DNA of 10,828 nt, taken from positions 1-10,828 of the forward strand of contig DBMK01000045.1 of assembly GCA_002298885.1 (NCBI GenBank), given 5' to 3'. A model generated the notes under the pieces. The model ran no database searches, had not been told where the DNA came from, and was given only the letters and a program-made list of their open reading frames with translations. Both the position numbers and the translations under genes were made by a program. The number at the start of each line of letters is the position of its first letter. The stretch's first letter is position 1. The DNA comes from Anaerolineaceae bacterium UBA700 (GTDB taxonomy: Bacteria; Chloroflexota; Anaerolineae; Anaerolineales; Anaerolineaceae). Of this stretch, positions 1 through 7,289 are shown piece by piece.

Positions 1-26
1 AAAACGCACCTCGCTTTATTTTTTAA

Positions 27-626
27 CTAAACCTGGTAATACTTTTTCTGGCGGATCAGATCATATACGTTGGGATGAAGAAAATAACGATAGGATTGTG
101 CGTGGGCGATGCGCGCCCTGATTTCGTGGGATGCAATATCGACCATGGGCGAATCGATAAACTGTATCTTTTGGCGGATGCCCTTCAGCACACCTTCCAG
201 GCTGTCCAGGTCAATTTCGTCGTCTGGCCTACGCATGACCCCAAAACAGTCAACTTCATCGACCAGCTCATCTGGGTGGTACCACGAAGGCAGGTCGCGC
301 AGCGAGTCGCCGCCGATCAGGTAATAAAGCTCGGCGCCCGGGTATTGGTTCCGCAGCAGCCGGAGCGTATCCACGGCATAATGCGGCCCGGGTCGGTCCA
401 GTTCGACCCGGCTGAGCTCGAAGTTAGGGTTGTCCAGGATCGACGCCTGGACCAGCTCCAGGCGTTGGGCTGCCGGGCTGATATCCTGGTCCAGCTTATG
501 CGGAGGATCGGGCGTTAGCACCCACAGCAGCTTGTCCAGGTTAAGCTGGATGAAGGCTTCGTCAGCCAGGATCAGGTGCCCCAAATGGGGCGGGTCAAAG
601 GTTCCGCCAAAGATTCCGATTTTCAT
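27..626 (-). CDS. nadD: Nicotinate-nucleotide adenylyltransferase NadD
   Basis: NadD transfers AMP from ATP to nicotinic acid mononucleotide, giving deamido-NAD, the penultimate step of NAD synthesis in the cytosol. The 199-residue protein begins directly with the nucleotidyltransferase signature: GGTFDPPHLGH at residues 7-17 carries T9 and the H14/H17 pair (HxGH). Further family motifs are PPHK at 41-44, GGDSL at 105-109 followed by the LPSW/Y substrate-binding stretch, and the C-terminal IASHEIR at 164-170, equivalent to the usual ISSTxIR. In that last motif His replaces the common Thr/Ser while the preceding Ser is kept. Length is normal for the family. An in-frame ATG at 653 would add nine residues before the conserved start and overlap obg by 23 bases; the ATG at 626 is preferred because NadD proteins begin M-K-I-G-I-F-G-G, although its Shine-Dalgarno is weak. 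It starts 4 bases after the obg stop, so it is probably the distal gene of the argS-obg run. Confidence 0.96.
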   Translation of the reverse strand: MKIGIFGGTFDPPHLGHLILADEAFIQLNLDKLLWVLTPDPPHKLDQDISPAAQRLELVQASILDNPNFELSRVELDRPGPHYAVDTLRLLRNQYPGAELYYLIGGDSLRDLPSWYHPDELVDEVDCFGVMRRPDDEIDLDSLEGVLKGIRQKIQFIDSPMVDIASHEIRARIAHAQSYRYFLHPNVYDLIRQKKYYQV

Positions 627-630
627 AAGT

Positions 631-1893
631 TCAGTCTTGCCATTCCAGCTCATAATCTTTGATGAAAACGCTGTCGCCTTCTTGAATGCCGGCTTCGCGC
701 AGGGCTTTATCCACGCCCAGGTTCTCCAACAGGCGCTGGAAGCGGCGCACCGAGCCCTCGTATTCCCAATAGGTCATTTCAGCGGCCCGCTCGATGGATG
801 CCCCCGAGACTTTCCAGCCGTCCTGGGTGCGTTCAATGGTGAACGCGCGTGGGTCCTCCTTGGGTCGGTAGACCGGCAGGGCTGTCGCTTCCGGCGGCGG
901 CAGGGGCGATGTTTTAAGCAGCTCGCTCGCCTTCCACAACAGCTCCTTGACGTTGGTATGAGCGACGGCCGAGACTGCCATCGCTTCGTATCCACGTTTG
1001 GCCAGCGCCTTCTTAATCTTGGGCCAGCGCTCCTGGACTTCCGGCAGGTCAATCTTGTTCAGCGTGACGATCTGCGGTTTTTTTGCCAGGTCGGGATCGA
1101 ACAGCGCCATTTCACTATTAATCTGGGATAAATCGGCCAGCGGGTCGTCGGAAAGCCCGTCCAGCAGGTGGATCAGCACGCGTGTGCGCTGGACGTGGCG
1201 CAAGAACTCAAAGCCCAATCCCACCCCCATGTGGGCGCCTTCGATCAGGCCTGGGATATCCGCCAGCACCAGGCTGGTATCCAGGTCCAGCTCGGCTACG
1301 CCCAGGCTGGGTTCGAGCGTGGTAAAAGGATAATCGCCGATCTTGGGAGTGGCATTGGTCACGCTGGCTAACAGGCTGGATTTGCCTGCGTTGGGTACCC
1401 CAACGATGCCAACGTCGGCGATCAGCTTGAGCTCCAGGCGCAGGTTGCGTTCCTGCGAAGGCTCCCCTTTTTCTGCGGTGCGCGGCGCCTGGTTGCGTGC
1501 CGTCGCCCAATGGGGATTGCCCTTTCCGCCGCGCCCACCTTTGCACACTGTGAGCTGCTGGCCGGGTTCGACAAGGTCTCCTAGCATTTCGCCGCTGTCA
1601 TCATCCCAAATCACGGTACCCGGCGGGACCTGTACAATCAAGTTTTCCGCCGATTTGCCCGTCATATTGTTCGGCCCGCCTTTTTGGCCATCCCCGGCGA
1701 TGTATTTCGACTTGTAGCGGAAACTCGCCAGGGTGTTCAGGGTGGGGACGACTTCAAAAATCACGTCCCCACCCCGACCGCCATCGCCGCCGTCCGGGCC
1801 GCCGCGAGGCACGAATTTCTCGCGGTGGAAATGGACCATGCCATCTCCACCGCGGCCAGAACGTACGTAGATACGGGCCTGGTCGATGAACAT
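631..1893 (-). CDS. obg: GTPase Obg/CgtA, 50S ribosome assembly factor
   Basis: Obg is an essential GTPase that binds the late 50S subunit and links ribosome maturation to ppGpp and growth state. All three domains are present in 420 residues, a normal length. The glycine-rich Obg fold is at about 1-158, including GGPDGGDGGRGGD at 31-43 and a second Gly-rich patch at 119-125. The G domain is at about 159-330, with P-loop GVPNAGKSS (165-173), switch I YPFTTLEP (188-195), G3 DIPGLIEGA (212-220), G4 NKID (279-282) and G5 SAV (308-310). The C-terminal OCT domain runs from about 345 to 420. The G-motif Asn of GxxNxGKS is intact, so the enzyme should be active. Its ATG overlaps the upstream stop as TAATG, and nadD follows after 4 bases, so translational coupling is likely. 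The proximity to nadD is common in bacteria. Confidence 0.97.
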   Translation of the reverse strand: MFIDQARIYVRSGRGGDGMVHFHREKFVPRGGPDGGDGGRGGDVIFEVVPTLNTLASFRYKSKYIAGDGQKGGPNNMTGKSAENLIVQVPPGTVIWDDDSGEMLGDLVEPGQQLTVCKGGRGGKGNPHWATARNQAPRTAEKGEPSQERNLRLELKLIADVGIVGVPNAGKSSLLASVTNATPKIGDYPFTTLEPSLGVAELDLDTSLVLADIPGLIEGAHMGVGLGFEFLRHVQRTRVLIHLLDGLSDDPLADLSQINSEMALFDPDLAKKPQIVTLNKIDLPEVQERWPKIKKALAKRGYEAMAVSAVAHTNVKELLWKASELLKTSPLPPPEATALPVYRPKEDPRAFTIERTQDGWKVSGASIERAAEMTYWEYEGSVRRFQRLLENLGVDKALREAGIQEGDSVFIKDYELEWQD

Positions 1894-3212
1894 TATTTGT
1901 GGAACTTCTTTTTCAAAATATCTTCCAGCGTCGGCTGGCCGATCTCCTGCAGCTCGTAACGCACGCGCTGCATCGGCTTGTTGACCTTGATGATGCGGGT
2001 CAGGTCAATCGGCGTGGCCGAGACCACCAGGTCGACGTCCGAGCGGTTGATCGTTTCCTGCAAGTCGTGGACCATGTCGTCGCCGTAACCCATGGCTGGA
2101 AGGATCGCGCCGGTATTGGGATACTTCTGGTAAGTGGCCTGGATCGAGCCGACGGCAAACGGGCGCGGGTCGACGATTTCGGCCGCGCCGAAGCGGCGGG
2201 CCGCCACCCATCCTGCTCCATAGGTCATCTCGCCGTGGGTCAGGGTTGGGCCATCTTCAATCACCAGTACGCGCTTACCGTGGATGGCGTTCGCGTCGTC
2301 CACGAACAAGGGACTGGCTGCTTCGATGATGGTGGCAGCCGGGTTCATGGATTGCAGGGCATTGCGCACGGACATCACACTTTCCGGGTTGGCCGTATCC
2401 ACCTTGTTGATCACGAAAACGTCGGCTGCGCGTACATTGGTCTCGCCGGGATGGTACTTGCTCTCGTGCCCCGGGCGGTGCGGGTCGGCCACCACGATGG
2501 CCAGGTCGGGTACATAAAACGGAAAATCGTTATTTCCGCCGTCCCACAGCACGATATCCACTTCCTGCTCGGCCTGGCGCAAAATAGCCTCATAGTCCAC
2601 ACCGGCGTAGACGATGACGCCGTTATCCAGGTGGGGTTCGTATTCTTCGCGCTCTTCGATCGTGCATTCGTGCTTATCCAGGTCGGCATAGGTGGCGAAA
2701 CGCTGCACCTTCTGTGCGACGAGGTCGCCGTAGGGCATCGGGTGGCGGATCGCCGCCACGCGGTAGCCCATCCCACGCAGGATCAAAGAGACCCGGCGGG
2801 TGGTCTGGGATTTGCCCGACCCGGTGCGCACAGCGCATATAGAAACAACCGGTTTTACAGATTTAATCTGAGTCGCCTTGGCGCCCATCAAGCGGAAATC
2901 CGCGCCCGCCGCAAGCACCGTAGAGGCTTTGTGCATCACGGTCTCGTGAGAAACGTCGCTGTAAGCAAAAATTACCTGGTCGACTTTCAGCTCTTTGATC
3001 AGCCTGACCAGGTCGCTTTCGGGGTAAATCGGGATGCCCGCGGGGTAAAGAGATCCCGCCAGGGCCGCCGGATACTTCCGGTCTTCGATGTTGGGGATTT
3101 GGGTAGCCGTGAAGGCGACAACTTCGTAATCAGCGTTATTGCGAAAGAATACGTTGAAGTTATGGAAATCGCGCCCAGCGGCGCCCATGATGAGGGTTCG
3201 AACAGGTGACAT
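1893..3212 (-). CDS. Cyclic 2,3-diphosphoglycerate synthetase-like P-loop protein
   Basis: This 439-residue protein resembles the COG2403 group, whose characterised archaeal member (Methanothermus fervidus) closes 2,3-diphosphoglycerate to the cyclic form using ATP; bacterial members are often labelled only 'GTPase'. An N-terminal Rossmann-like nucleotide fold starts at GAAGRDFHNFN (10-20). The central NTPase domain has P-loop VRTGSGKSQ (128-136), WDGGNNDFPFY (223-233), DPHRPGHE (243-250) and a G4-like NKVD (269-272). The C-terminal part carries VIEDGPTLTHGEMTYGAG (317-334) and GAILPAMGY (368-376). Length is close to the roughly 460 residues of the archaeal enzyme. The start at 3212 is preferred over an in-frame GTG at 3260 because an AAAGGAG site lies 10 bases upstream and the longer form overlaps argS with low-complexity residues. 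It follows argS after 44 bases and shares one base with the obg start. The family assignment is from memory of motifs; the actual substrate in this organism is unknown. Confidence 0.72.
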   Translation of the reverse strand: MSPVRTLIMGAAGRDFHNFNVFFRNNADYEVVAFTATQIPNIEDRKYPAALAGSLYPAGIPIYPESDLVRLIKELKVDQVIFAYSDVSHETVMHKASTVLAAGADFRLMGAKATQIKSVKPVVSICAVRTGSGKSQTTRRVSLILRGMGYRVAAIRHPMPYGDLVAQKVQRFATYADLDKHECTIEEREEYEPHLDNGVIVYAGVDYEAILRQAEQEVDIVLWDGGNNDFPFYVPDLAIVVADPHRPGHESKYHPGETNVRAADVFVINKVDTANPESVMSVRNALQSMNPAATIIEAASPLFVDDANAIHGKRVLVIEDGPTLTHGEMTYGAGWVAARRFGAAEIVDPRPFAVGSIQATYQKYPNTGAILPAMGYGDDMVHDLQETINRSDVDLVVSATPIDLTRIIKVNKPMQRVRYELQEIGQPTLEDILKKKFHK

Positions 3213-3222
3213 GAACGAGAAT

Positions 3223-3229
3223 CTCCTTT
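3223..3229 (-). promoter_or_regulatory. Shine-Dalgarno site deciding the start of the cDPGS-like gene
   Basis: On the minus strand this reads AAAGGAG, 10 bases before the ATG at 3212. No comparable site precedes the alternative GTG at 3260, which lies within the argS stop region. It therefore sets the start of the cDPG-synthetase-like gene. Confidence 0.75.
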
Positions 3230-3256
3230 GGGTTGAAATTCGTCTTGTCGACGTGC

Positions 3257-5023
3257 TCACATCGCTTGTGGGGCTGTGATGCCCAATAAACCCAGGACGT
3301 TTCCGATGGCACAGCGCGCGGCTGCCACCAGGCGTAAACGCACGGCACGCACGGGCTCCTCAGCTTGCAGCACCGGGCATTGGTTGTAAAAATCGTTGAA
3401 CACCCGCGCCAGGTCGTAGGCCAGGTTGGCCAGGTTCAACGGGCGCAGATCTTGGGCCGCCTTAACCACTTCATTGGGAAAACGTGAGATGGTGTCAATC
3501 AGCTCGATCTCCACCGGGCTCAATTCATACCCTGGCAGGAGTGAGTCGGGAATTGTCGCGCCCGCTTTTCGCAGAATACTGCCGGCCCTTACATAGGCGT
3601 ATTGGATGTACGGAGAGGCCTGCCCATTGAAATCGAGAGCGGCCTGCCAATCGAAGGTAACTGTCTTGGTATTATCCCGAGAAAGCATCGGATATTTGAT
3701 CGCCCCGATGCCCACCGCGCGGGCGATCGCCAGTTTCTGCTCGCCGGACAGCTCCGGATTCTTCTGCTCGACCACCTCTAGTGCGCGTTGAGTCGCCTCA
3801 CGGATCAGGTCCTCCAGCAGCACCACCGTGCCCTCGCGCGAGGCCATTACCACGTTACCGGGCAGGTTGACGAGCTCGTAGGGCACGTGCTGGCAGCGGC
3901 TGGCCCATTCGTAGCCGGCAATCTCGAGGGTCTTGAATACCTGCTGGAAGTGGAGAGACTGACGCACGTCGACCACGTAATAACTTTTCACCAGGTCGGG
4001 GTAATCTTCGAACTTGCGCTTGGCCAGCGCCAGGTCCTCGGTGGCGTACAATGCAGTGTTATCCGAACGCAGCACCACCAGAACCCGGTATTTTTCCTGT
4101 GTGAGGCCCAACAGCTCGTCGATCTTGACGATGACCGGTTCTTGAGGCCGGCCGTCGCTGGCGATGCCGCGCTCGATCAGCTCGTCGACGACCTGCTTGC
4201 CCGGGTGTTCGACCATGCTGTTGAAGTAATAGCGGTCGAAATGGATATCCAGCAGGTCGTACATGGCGTTGAAACCATCGAGCGACCACTGGCGGGTCTC
4301 CTGCCACAAGGCTACCACTTCCGGATCGCGCTGGTCCCAGCGCGAATAAAGGGCGCGCACTTCGGCTTCGGCCTCAGGCCGTTCTTCGAGGCGGCGACTG
4401 GCCTCAGCATAAATATCCCCCATCCAATGGGTGATATCCTTCTCGGGGCGCTCACCTTTGTGGTATTTCATATAGTTCCACAGCCATTTGATCACGTGCA
4501 GGCCGATATCGCCGGGATAATTGGTGCGTACCACGTCGTAGCCGGCGGAATCCAGTATGCGGCAGAGCACATCCCCCAATATAGCGCTGCGCAGGTGGCC
4601 AACGTGGAAGGCTTTGTGCGTATTCGGCTGCGAAAACTCGACCATCACTCTCTGATTCTTGCGCGCTGCCCGGCCAAAACTGTTCTTTTCGTCCAAAACG
4701 GCATCGATCACCCGGCGGGTGTATTCGGCAGTGGAAAAATACAAGTTGAGGTAACCGCGCACCGCCTCGATGCGCGCAAAACCGGCGGGCGTGCCGAGAT
4801 AAGCCGAAACCGAGCTGGCCAATTCCTGGGCGCGCTCGGCGACATTTACTTTCTTCCCGGCCCGGCGGGCTTCTTCGGCCGCCAGTTGAAAAAACGAAGT
4901 CGAAATGCCCCACTGCCCGCTGAATGGGATCCAGCTCCACTGTACGGTAGGCTCAGGCAGGCCATCTTGGGCACAGTAAGCTGTAATCTTGTCGGCGATG
5001 AGTTTTTGTTCGGCTTCAAACAT
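3257..5023 (-). CDS. argS: Arginyl-tRNA synthetase
   Basis: ArgRS charges tRNA-Arg in the cytosol. The 588-residue class I synthetase has an N-terminal Add-1-type domain (about 1-110), then the HIGH motif as HVGH at 140-143 within the SQPNTHKAFHVGHLRSAILGD context, and the conserved GDIG at 171-174. The KMSKS-equivalent loop is at 393-399, reading MASREGT, then VVLLEDL. SPYIQYAYVR at 470-479 begins the anticodon-binding DALR domain, which includes FNDFYNQCPV near 542-551 and runs to the end. The loop has Glu where related enzymes often have Lys; a degenerate KMSKS is common in ArgRS, so this need not mean loss of function. The ATG at 5023 has a weak GAGTGG site 8 bases upstream. The rpsT terminator ends only about 33 bases before the start, and no clear promoter was seen between them. 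The stop lies 44 bases before the next gene. Confidence 0.97.
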   Translation of the reverse strand: MFEAEQKLIADKITAYCAQDGLPEPTVQWSWIPFSGQWGISTSFFQLAAEEARRAGKKVNVAERAQELASSVSAYLGTPAGFARIEAVRGYLNLYFSTAEYTRRVIDAVLDEKNSFGRAARKNQRVMVEFSQPNTHKAFHVGHLRSAILGDVLCRILDSAGYDVVRTNYPGDIGLHVIKWLWNYMKYHKGERPEKDITHWMGDIYAEASRRLEERPEAEAEVRALYSRWDQRDPEVVALWQETRQWSLDGFNAMYDLLDIHFDRYYFNSMVEHPGKQVVDELIERGIASDGRPQEPVIVKIDELLGLTQEKYRVLVVLRSDNTALYATEDLALAKRKFEDYPDLVKSYYVVDVRQSLHFQQVFKTLEIAGYEWASRCQHVPYELVNLPGNVVMASREGTVVLLEDLIREATQRALEVVEQKNPELSGEQKLAIARAVGIGAIKYPMLSRDNTKTVTFDWQAALDFNGQASPYIQYAYVRAGSILRKAGATIPDSLLPGYELSPVEIELIDTISRFPNEVVKAAQDLRPLNLANLAYDLARVFNDFYNQCPVLQAEEPVRAVRLRLVAAARCAIGNVLGLLGITAPQAM

Positions 5024-5056
5024 CGACTAAGCCACTCTCTTTTTCGTGCAGGCGCT

Positions 5057-5088
5057 AAAACCAAAAGCGGGAGTATTCAACTCCCGCT
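5057..5088 (-). terminator. Rho-independent terminator after rpsT
   Basis: On the minus strand a 9-bp stem (AGCGGGAGT pairing with ACTCCCGCT, arms 5080-5088 and 5066-5074) closes a 5-base loop and is followed by TTTGGTTTT. It lies 49 bases after the rpsT stop and about 33 bases before argS. The stem is perfect and GC-rich at its base, as expected for intrinsic termination. Confidence 0.85.
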
Positions 5089-5136
5089 GACGGTCAGGGT
5101 CTAGGTCCCGGAATGAACCGGGTGTGCATGCTTCCC

Positions 5137-5400
5137 TCAGGCCAGGGTGGCCAGGTGTTTCATCAGGCGGCTCTTGCGGCGGGCGGCGTTGTTGCGGTGG
5201 ATGACGCCTTTCTCCGCAGCCTTGTCCAGGGCGCTGATCGCCAGGCGGACAGCTTCCGCAGAAGTCTTTTCGTCGCCGGCTTCGACAACGGTGAGCGCCT
5301 TCGCCACCAGCGTGCGGGCCTTACCACGATAAACACGGTTGTGAACCCGGCGTTTCTCGTTCTGCCGGTTTCGTTTGATCTGAGACTTAATATTAGCCAA
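5137..5400 (-). CDS. rpsT: 30S ribosomal protein S20
   Basis: S20 is a primary 16S rRNA-binding protein that helps fold the 5' and 3' minor domains of the small subunit. The 87-residue protein has the standard length and the typical start MANIKSQIKRNRQNEKRR, rich in Lys and Arg. An all-alpha body follows, with the conserved stretch AAEKGVIHRNNAARRKSRL (residues 61-79) near the end. A strong GGAGGA site (5406-5411) lies 5 bases before the ATG. The gene is flanked by its own predicted promoter and leader upstream and a perfect terminator hairpin downstream, so it looks monocistronic or nearly so. In Escherichia coli S20 represses its own translation; a stem in the leader here could play a comparable part, but that is conjecture. 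Confidence 0.98.
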   Translation of the reverse strand: MANIKSQIKRNRQNEKRRVHNRVYRGKARTLVAKALTVVEAGDEKTSAEAVRLAISALDKAAEKGVIHRNNAARRKSRLMKHLATLA

Positions 5401-5432
5401 CTCAATCCTCCGAATAATCTTATAACAACGCG

Positions 5433-5458
5433 ACGGGGAATTTTAACCGAAGCCCCGT
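5433..5458 (-). promoter_or_regulatory. Inverted repeat in the rpsT mRNA leader
   Basis: On the minus strand ACGGGG (5453-5458) pairs with CCCCGT (5433-5438) around a 14-base loop. It lies between the candidate rpsT promoter and the ribosome-binding site, and would form near the 5' end of the transcript. A run of Us does not follow it, so it is not a terminator. It may stabilise the 5' end or take part in autoregulation. Confidence 0.45.
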
Positions 5459-5464
5459 ATTTTG

Positions 5465-5493
5465 TCTATAGTAAGCGGTGATTAAAACACCAA
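5465..5493 (-). promoter_or_regulatory. Candidate rpsT promoter
   Basis: On the minus strand TTGGTG (5488-5493) and TATAGA (5465-5470) are separated by 17 bases. Each element matches sigma-70 consensus only partly (3 of 6 and 4 of 6), but the spacing is ideal and the region is AT-rich. The expected start, near 5458, falls at the base of the leader stem. The gap from 5401 to 5511 holds nothing else convincing. Confidence 0.4.
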
Positions 5494-5511
5494 AACGCCA
5501 ATTTGCGCCGG

Positions 5512-5967
5512 TCAATTGCTGCTTGCGAGGATCGATTGCAGACCGAGGATCAATTGGTCCTTTTCGGTCGTCGTCAGTCCGGCATCGGCGTGGATAAGCA
5601 CGTAATAGAAAGGCGGCATCGAATTACGCAGAATCACCTCTGACACTTCATTCAAACGTGAAAAGCCCCGTGAATTCGTCGTTCTGGTGTTCCATTCCGA
5701 GAAGTTAACCACCTGCCTGCCTTCTTGTACATCGTGCTGGATCAGCCAGGAGATCGGCGCAATGTTCGAATACCAGGGCCATACTGTTTCGTTGCTGTGG
5801 CAGTCAAAACAGGCGCGTTTCGCCAGGGCACGTGTCTGTGGGTTTGTCCAGGCCGGTTCATTCGCAAACGGAGGGTTGGCGTGGTCTTTACCGTAAGGGA
5901 TCAATTGTATGAGGATAAATAAGCCGACCAGGATAGCAACGCCTTTGAAGATTGAACTCATTTTCAT
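5512..5967 (-). CDS. Membrane-anchored heme-binding domain protein (single CxxCH)
   Basis: This is a small protein of the Haem_bd type, cytochrome-c-like and of unknown specific role. The 151 residues begin with a short basic segment and one hydrophobic helix at about 7-23 (IFKGVAILVGLFILIQLIP), which should act as an uncleaved signal anchor, leaving the rest outside the cytoplasmic membrane. CFDCH at 53-57 is a heme-attachment site, followed by the family pattern SNETVWPWYSNIAPISWL (58-75). MPP at 117-119 offers a possible Met axial ligand, and a conserved His lies at 126. The ATG at 5967 is favoured over GTG at 5976 because GGGAG (5976-5980) sits 8 bases before it and overlaps the GTG. It has no functional link to the glycolytic and ribosomal neighbours. 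A 15-bp hairpin ends 14 bases before its ribosome site, and no promoter is obvious. No clear terminator follows its stop. Confidence 0.85.
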   Translation of the reverse strand: MKMSSIFKGVAILVGLFILIQLIPYGKDHANPPFANEPAWTNPQTRALAKRACFDCHSNETVWPWYSNIAPISWLIQHDVQEGRQVVNFSEWNTRTTNSRGFSRLNEVSEVILRNSMPPFYYVLIHADAGLTTTEKDQLILGLQSILASSN

Positions 5968-5975
5968 TGAAGACA

Positions 5976-5980
5976 CTCCC
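5976..5980 (-). promoter_or_regulatory. Shine-Dalgarno site deciding the start of the heme protein gene
   Basis: The minus strand reads GGGAG here, 8 bases before the ATG at 5967. The site overlaps the more distal in-frame GTG, which therefore cannot be the start with the same site. A further ATG at 5961 would be spaced less well. Confidence 0.65.
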
Positions 5981-5983
5981 TAC

Positions 5984-6031
5984 AATAAAAGTCAGGAGTT
6001 ATTTGCGACGAAAACTGTCGCAAATAACTCC
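5984..6031 (-). terminator. Strong hairpin terminator after pgk
   Basis: A perfect 15-bp inverted repeat (arms 5995-6009 and 6017-6031, 7-base loop) lies 47 bases after the pgk stop. On the minus strand it is followed, after a 4-base gap, by TTTTATT. No T-run follows on the plus strand, so it should act on pgk transcription. It ends just before the ribosome-binding site of the heme gene, so it may instead, or in addition, be an attenuator for that gene. Confidence 0.8.
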
Positions 6032-6078
6032 GAACCTTCTCCGATATAGAGAAATTAGATTCTCAGCAGGTATCCTGA

Positions 6079-7254
6079 TTACTTATCCTGCAATGCTGCC
6101 ACCCCTGGCAAAACCAGTCCTTCGAGCATTTCGAGAGATGCCCCACCCCCGGTCGAAATGTGAGTAATCTTGTCTGCCAGACCCGATTCCTGAACCGCGG
6201 CCACCGAATCGCCGCCGCCAATCACGCTGACTGCGCTGCTTTCGGCAACCGCCTTGGCCACACCAAACGTTCCTACCGCAAACATCGGAAATTCAAATAC
6301 ACCCATGGGGCCATTCCAGACGACCGTTCCGGCGCCCTTGACCACTTTAGCGTAAGCCTTAACCGTTTCGGGGCCAATATCCAGCACCCGCCATCCGTCT
6401 GGCACCGCGCCGGTAGGGATGACCTGGAAGTTAGCGCCGGCTTCGAACTTATCGCCCAGCATCAGGTCCACCGGAAGGCGCAGCTTGCTGCTGCCTTCTT
6501 TGAGCAGCTCGCTGGCCGTTTCGAGGACTTCATTTTCCACCAGCGAATCACCCATCGGGTAGCCCTGGGCTTTCAAGAAGGTGTTTGCCATGCCACCGCC
6601 GATTAAAATGGTGTCCGCTTTAGCAAGCAAATTCTTGATCACGCCGATCTTATCGCTGATCTTGGCTCCGCCCAGGATGGCGACAAACGGCCGTTTGGGA
6701 TCATCGATGGCCTGGCCCAGATACTTGATCTCCTTTTCCAGCAGGAACCCGGCCACACCTGGTTTGAAATGGGTCACGCCCTCGGTGGACGAATGAGCTC
6801 GATGGGCGGTCCCAAAGGCGTCGTTCACGTACAGGTCAGCCAGTGAAGCGAGCTGCTCGGCCAGTTTCAAGTCGTTCTTTTCCTCTTCGGGATGGAAACG
6901 GGTATTTTCCAACACCAGCACTTCGCCCGGCTTGAGCGCTTTGGCGGCAGCCTCGGCAGTCGGCCCAACACAGTCCTCGGCGAACGCGACCGGTTTGCCC
7001 ATCAATTCGCTCAGGTGGGCAGCGACCGGTTTCAGCGAGAATTTCGGATCGGGCCCGCCCTTGGGGCGGCCCAGGTGAGAGCAAAGAATGACCGCCGCGC
7101 CGTGATCCAACAGGTATTCGATGGTCGGCAGGGCAGCGCGCACACGGGTATCGTCTCCAACGCCGCCATCTTTCAACGGGACGTTGAAATCAACCCGTAC
7201 GAGGACCTTTTTCCCCTTTACGTCGATGTCGCGAATTGTCTTTTTGTTGAACAT
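6079..7254 (-). CDS. pgk: Phosphoglycerate kinase
   Basis: PGK moves the acyl phosphate of 1,3-bisphosphoglycerate to ADP, giving ATP and 3-phosphoglycerate; the step is reversible and serves glycolysis and gluconeogenesis. The 391-residue cytosolic enzyme carries the signature RVDFNVP (20-26), HLGRP (60-64), [13 protein letters not shown] (144-156), GGAKISDKI (195-203), NGPMGVFE (314-321), GGGDS (346-350) and STGGGASLE (367-375). Both lobes are complete and the length is normal. An ATG twelve codons upstream (7290) is open but falls inside an intergenic inverted repeat; the ATG at 7254 has GGGAGGA just before it and gives the usual N-terminus. The gene follows gapA after 87 bases on the same strand, a common pairing, and ends before a 15-bp hairpin. 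Confidence 0.98.
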   Translation of the reverse strand: MFNKKTIRDIDVKGKKVLVRVDFNVPLKDGGVGDDTRVRAALPTIEYLLDHGAAVILCSHLGRPKGGPDPKFSLKPVAAHLSELMGKPVAFAEDCVGPTAEAAAKALKPGEVLVLENTRFHPEEEKNDLKLAEQLASLADLYVNDAFGTAHRAHSSTEGVTHFKPGVAGFLLEKEIKYLGQAIDDPKRPFVAILGGAKISDKIGVIKNLLAKADTILIGGGMANTFLKAQGYPMGDSLVENEVLETASELLKEGSSKLRLPVDLMLGDKFEAGANFQVIPTGAVPDGWRVLDIGPETVKAYAKVVKGAGTVVWNGPMGVFEFPMFAVGTFGVAKAVAESSAVSVIGGGDSVAAVQESGLADKITHISTGGGASLEMLEGLVLPGVAALQDK

Positions 7255-7258
7255 GCAA

Positions 7259-7265
7259 TCCTCCC
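7259..7265 (-). promoter_or_regulatory. Shine-Dalgarno site deciding the pgk start
   Basis: On the minus strand GGGAGGA stands 4 bases before the ATG at 7254. The alternative ATG at 7290 has no such site and lies in the arm of an inverted repeat. Confidence 0.75.
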
Positions 7266-7289
7266 ATTCCTTCAGTCGGCCTTTCGGCA

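Noticed and set aside
1..26. Possible start of a further gene such as rsfS downstream of nadD
   Set aside because: A GAGGTG on the minus strand could be a ribosome site, but the window ends before any start codon, so nothing can be supported.
1899..3209. A 436-codon open frame on the plus strand, antisense to the cDPGS-like gene
   Set aside because: The opposite strand encodes a protein with several recognisable motifs and a good ribosome site. The antisense translation shows no known domain and its openness is explained by GC-rich third positions.
3788..5104. A 438-codon open frame on the plus strand, antisense to argS
   Set aside because: Full-length ArgRS with HVGH and anticodon domain is on the other strand. 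The antisense product lacks motifs and runs through the rpsT terminator.
5477..5491. Small inverted repeat GGTG/CACC after the heme gene as a terminator
   Set aside because: The stem is only 4 bp with an AT-rich loop and no T-run follows on the minus strand. It overlaps the candidate rpsT promoter instead.
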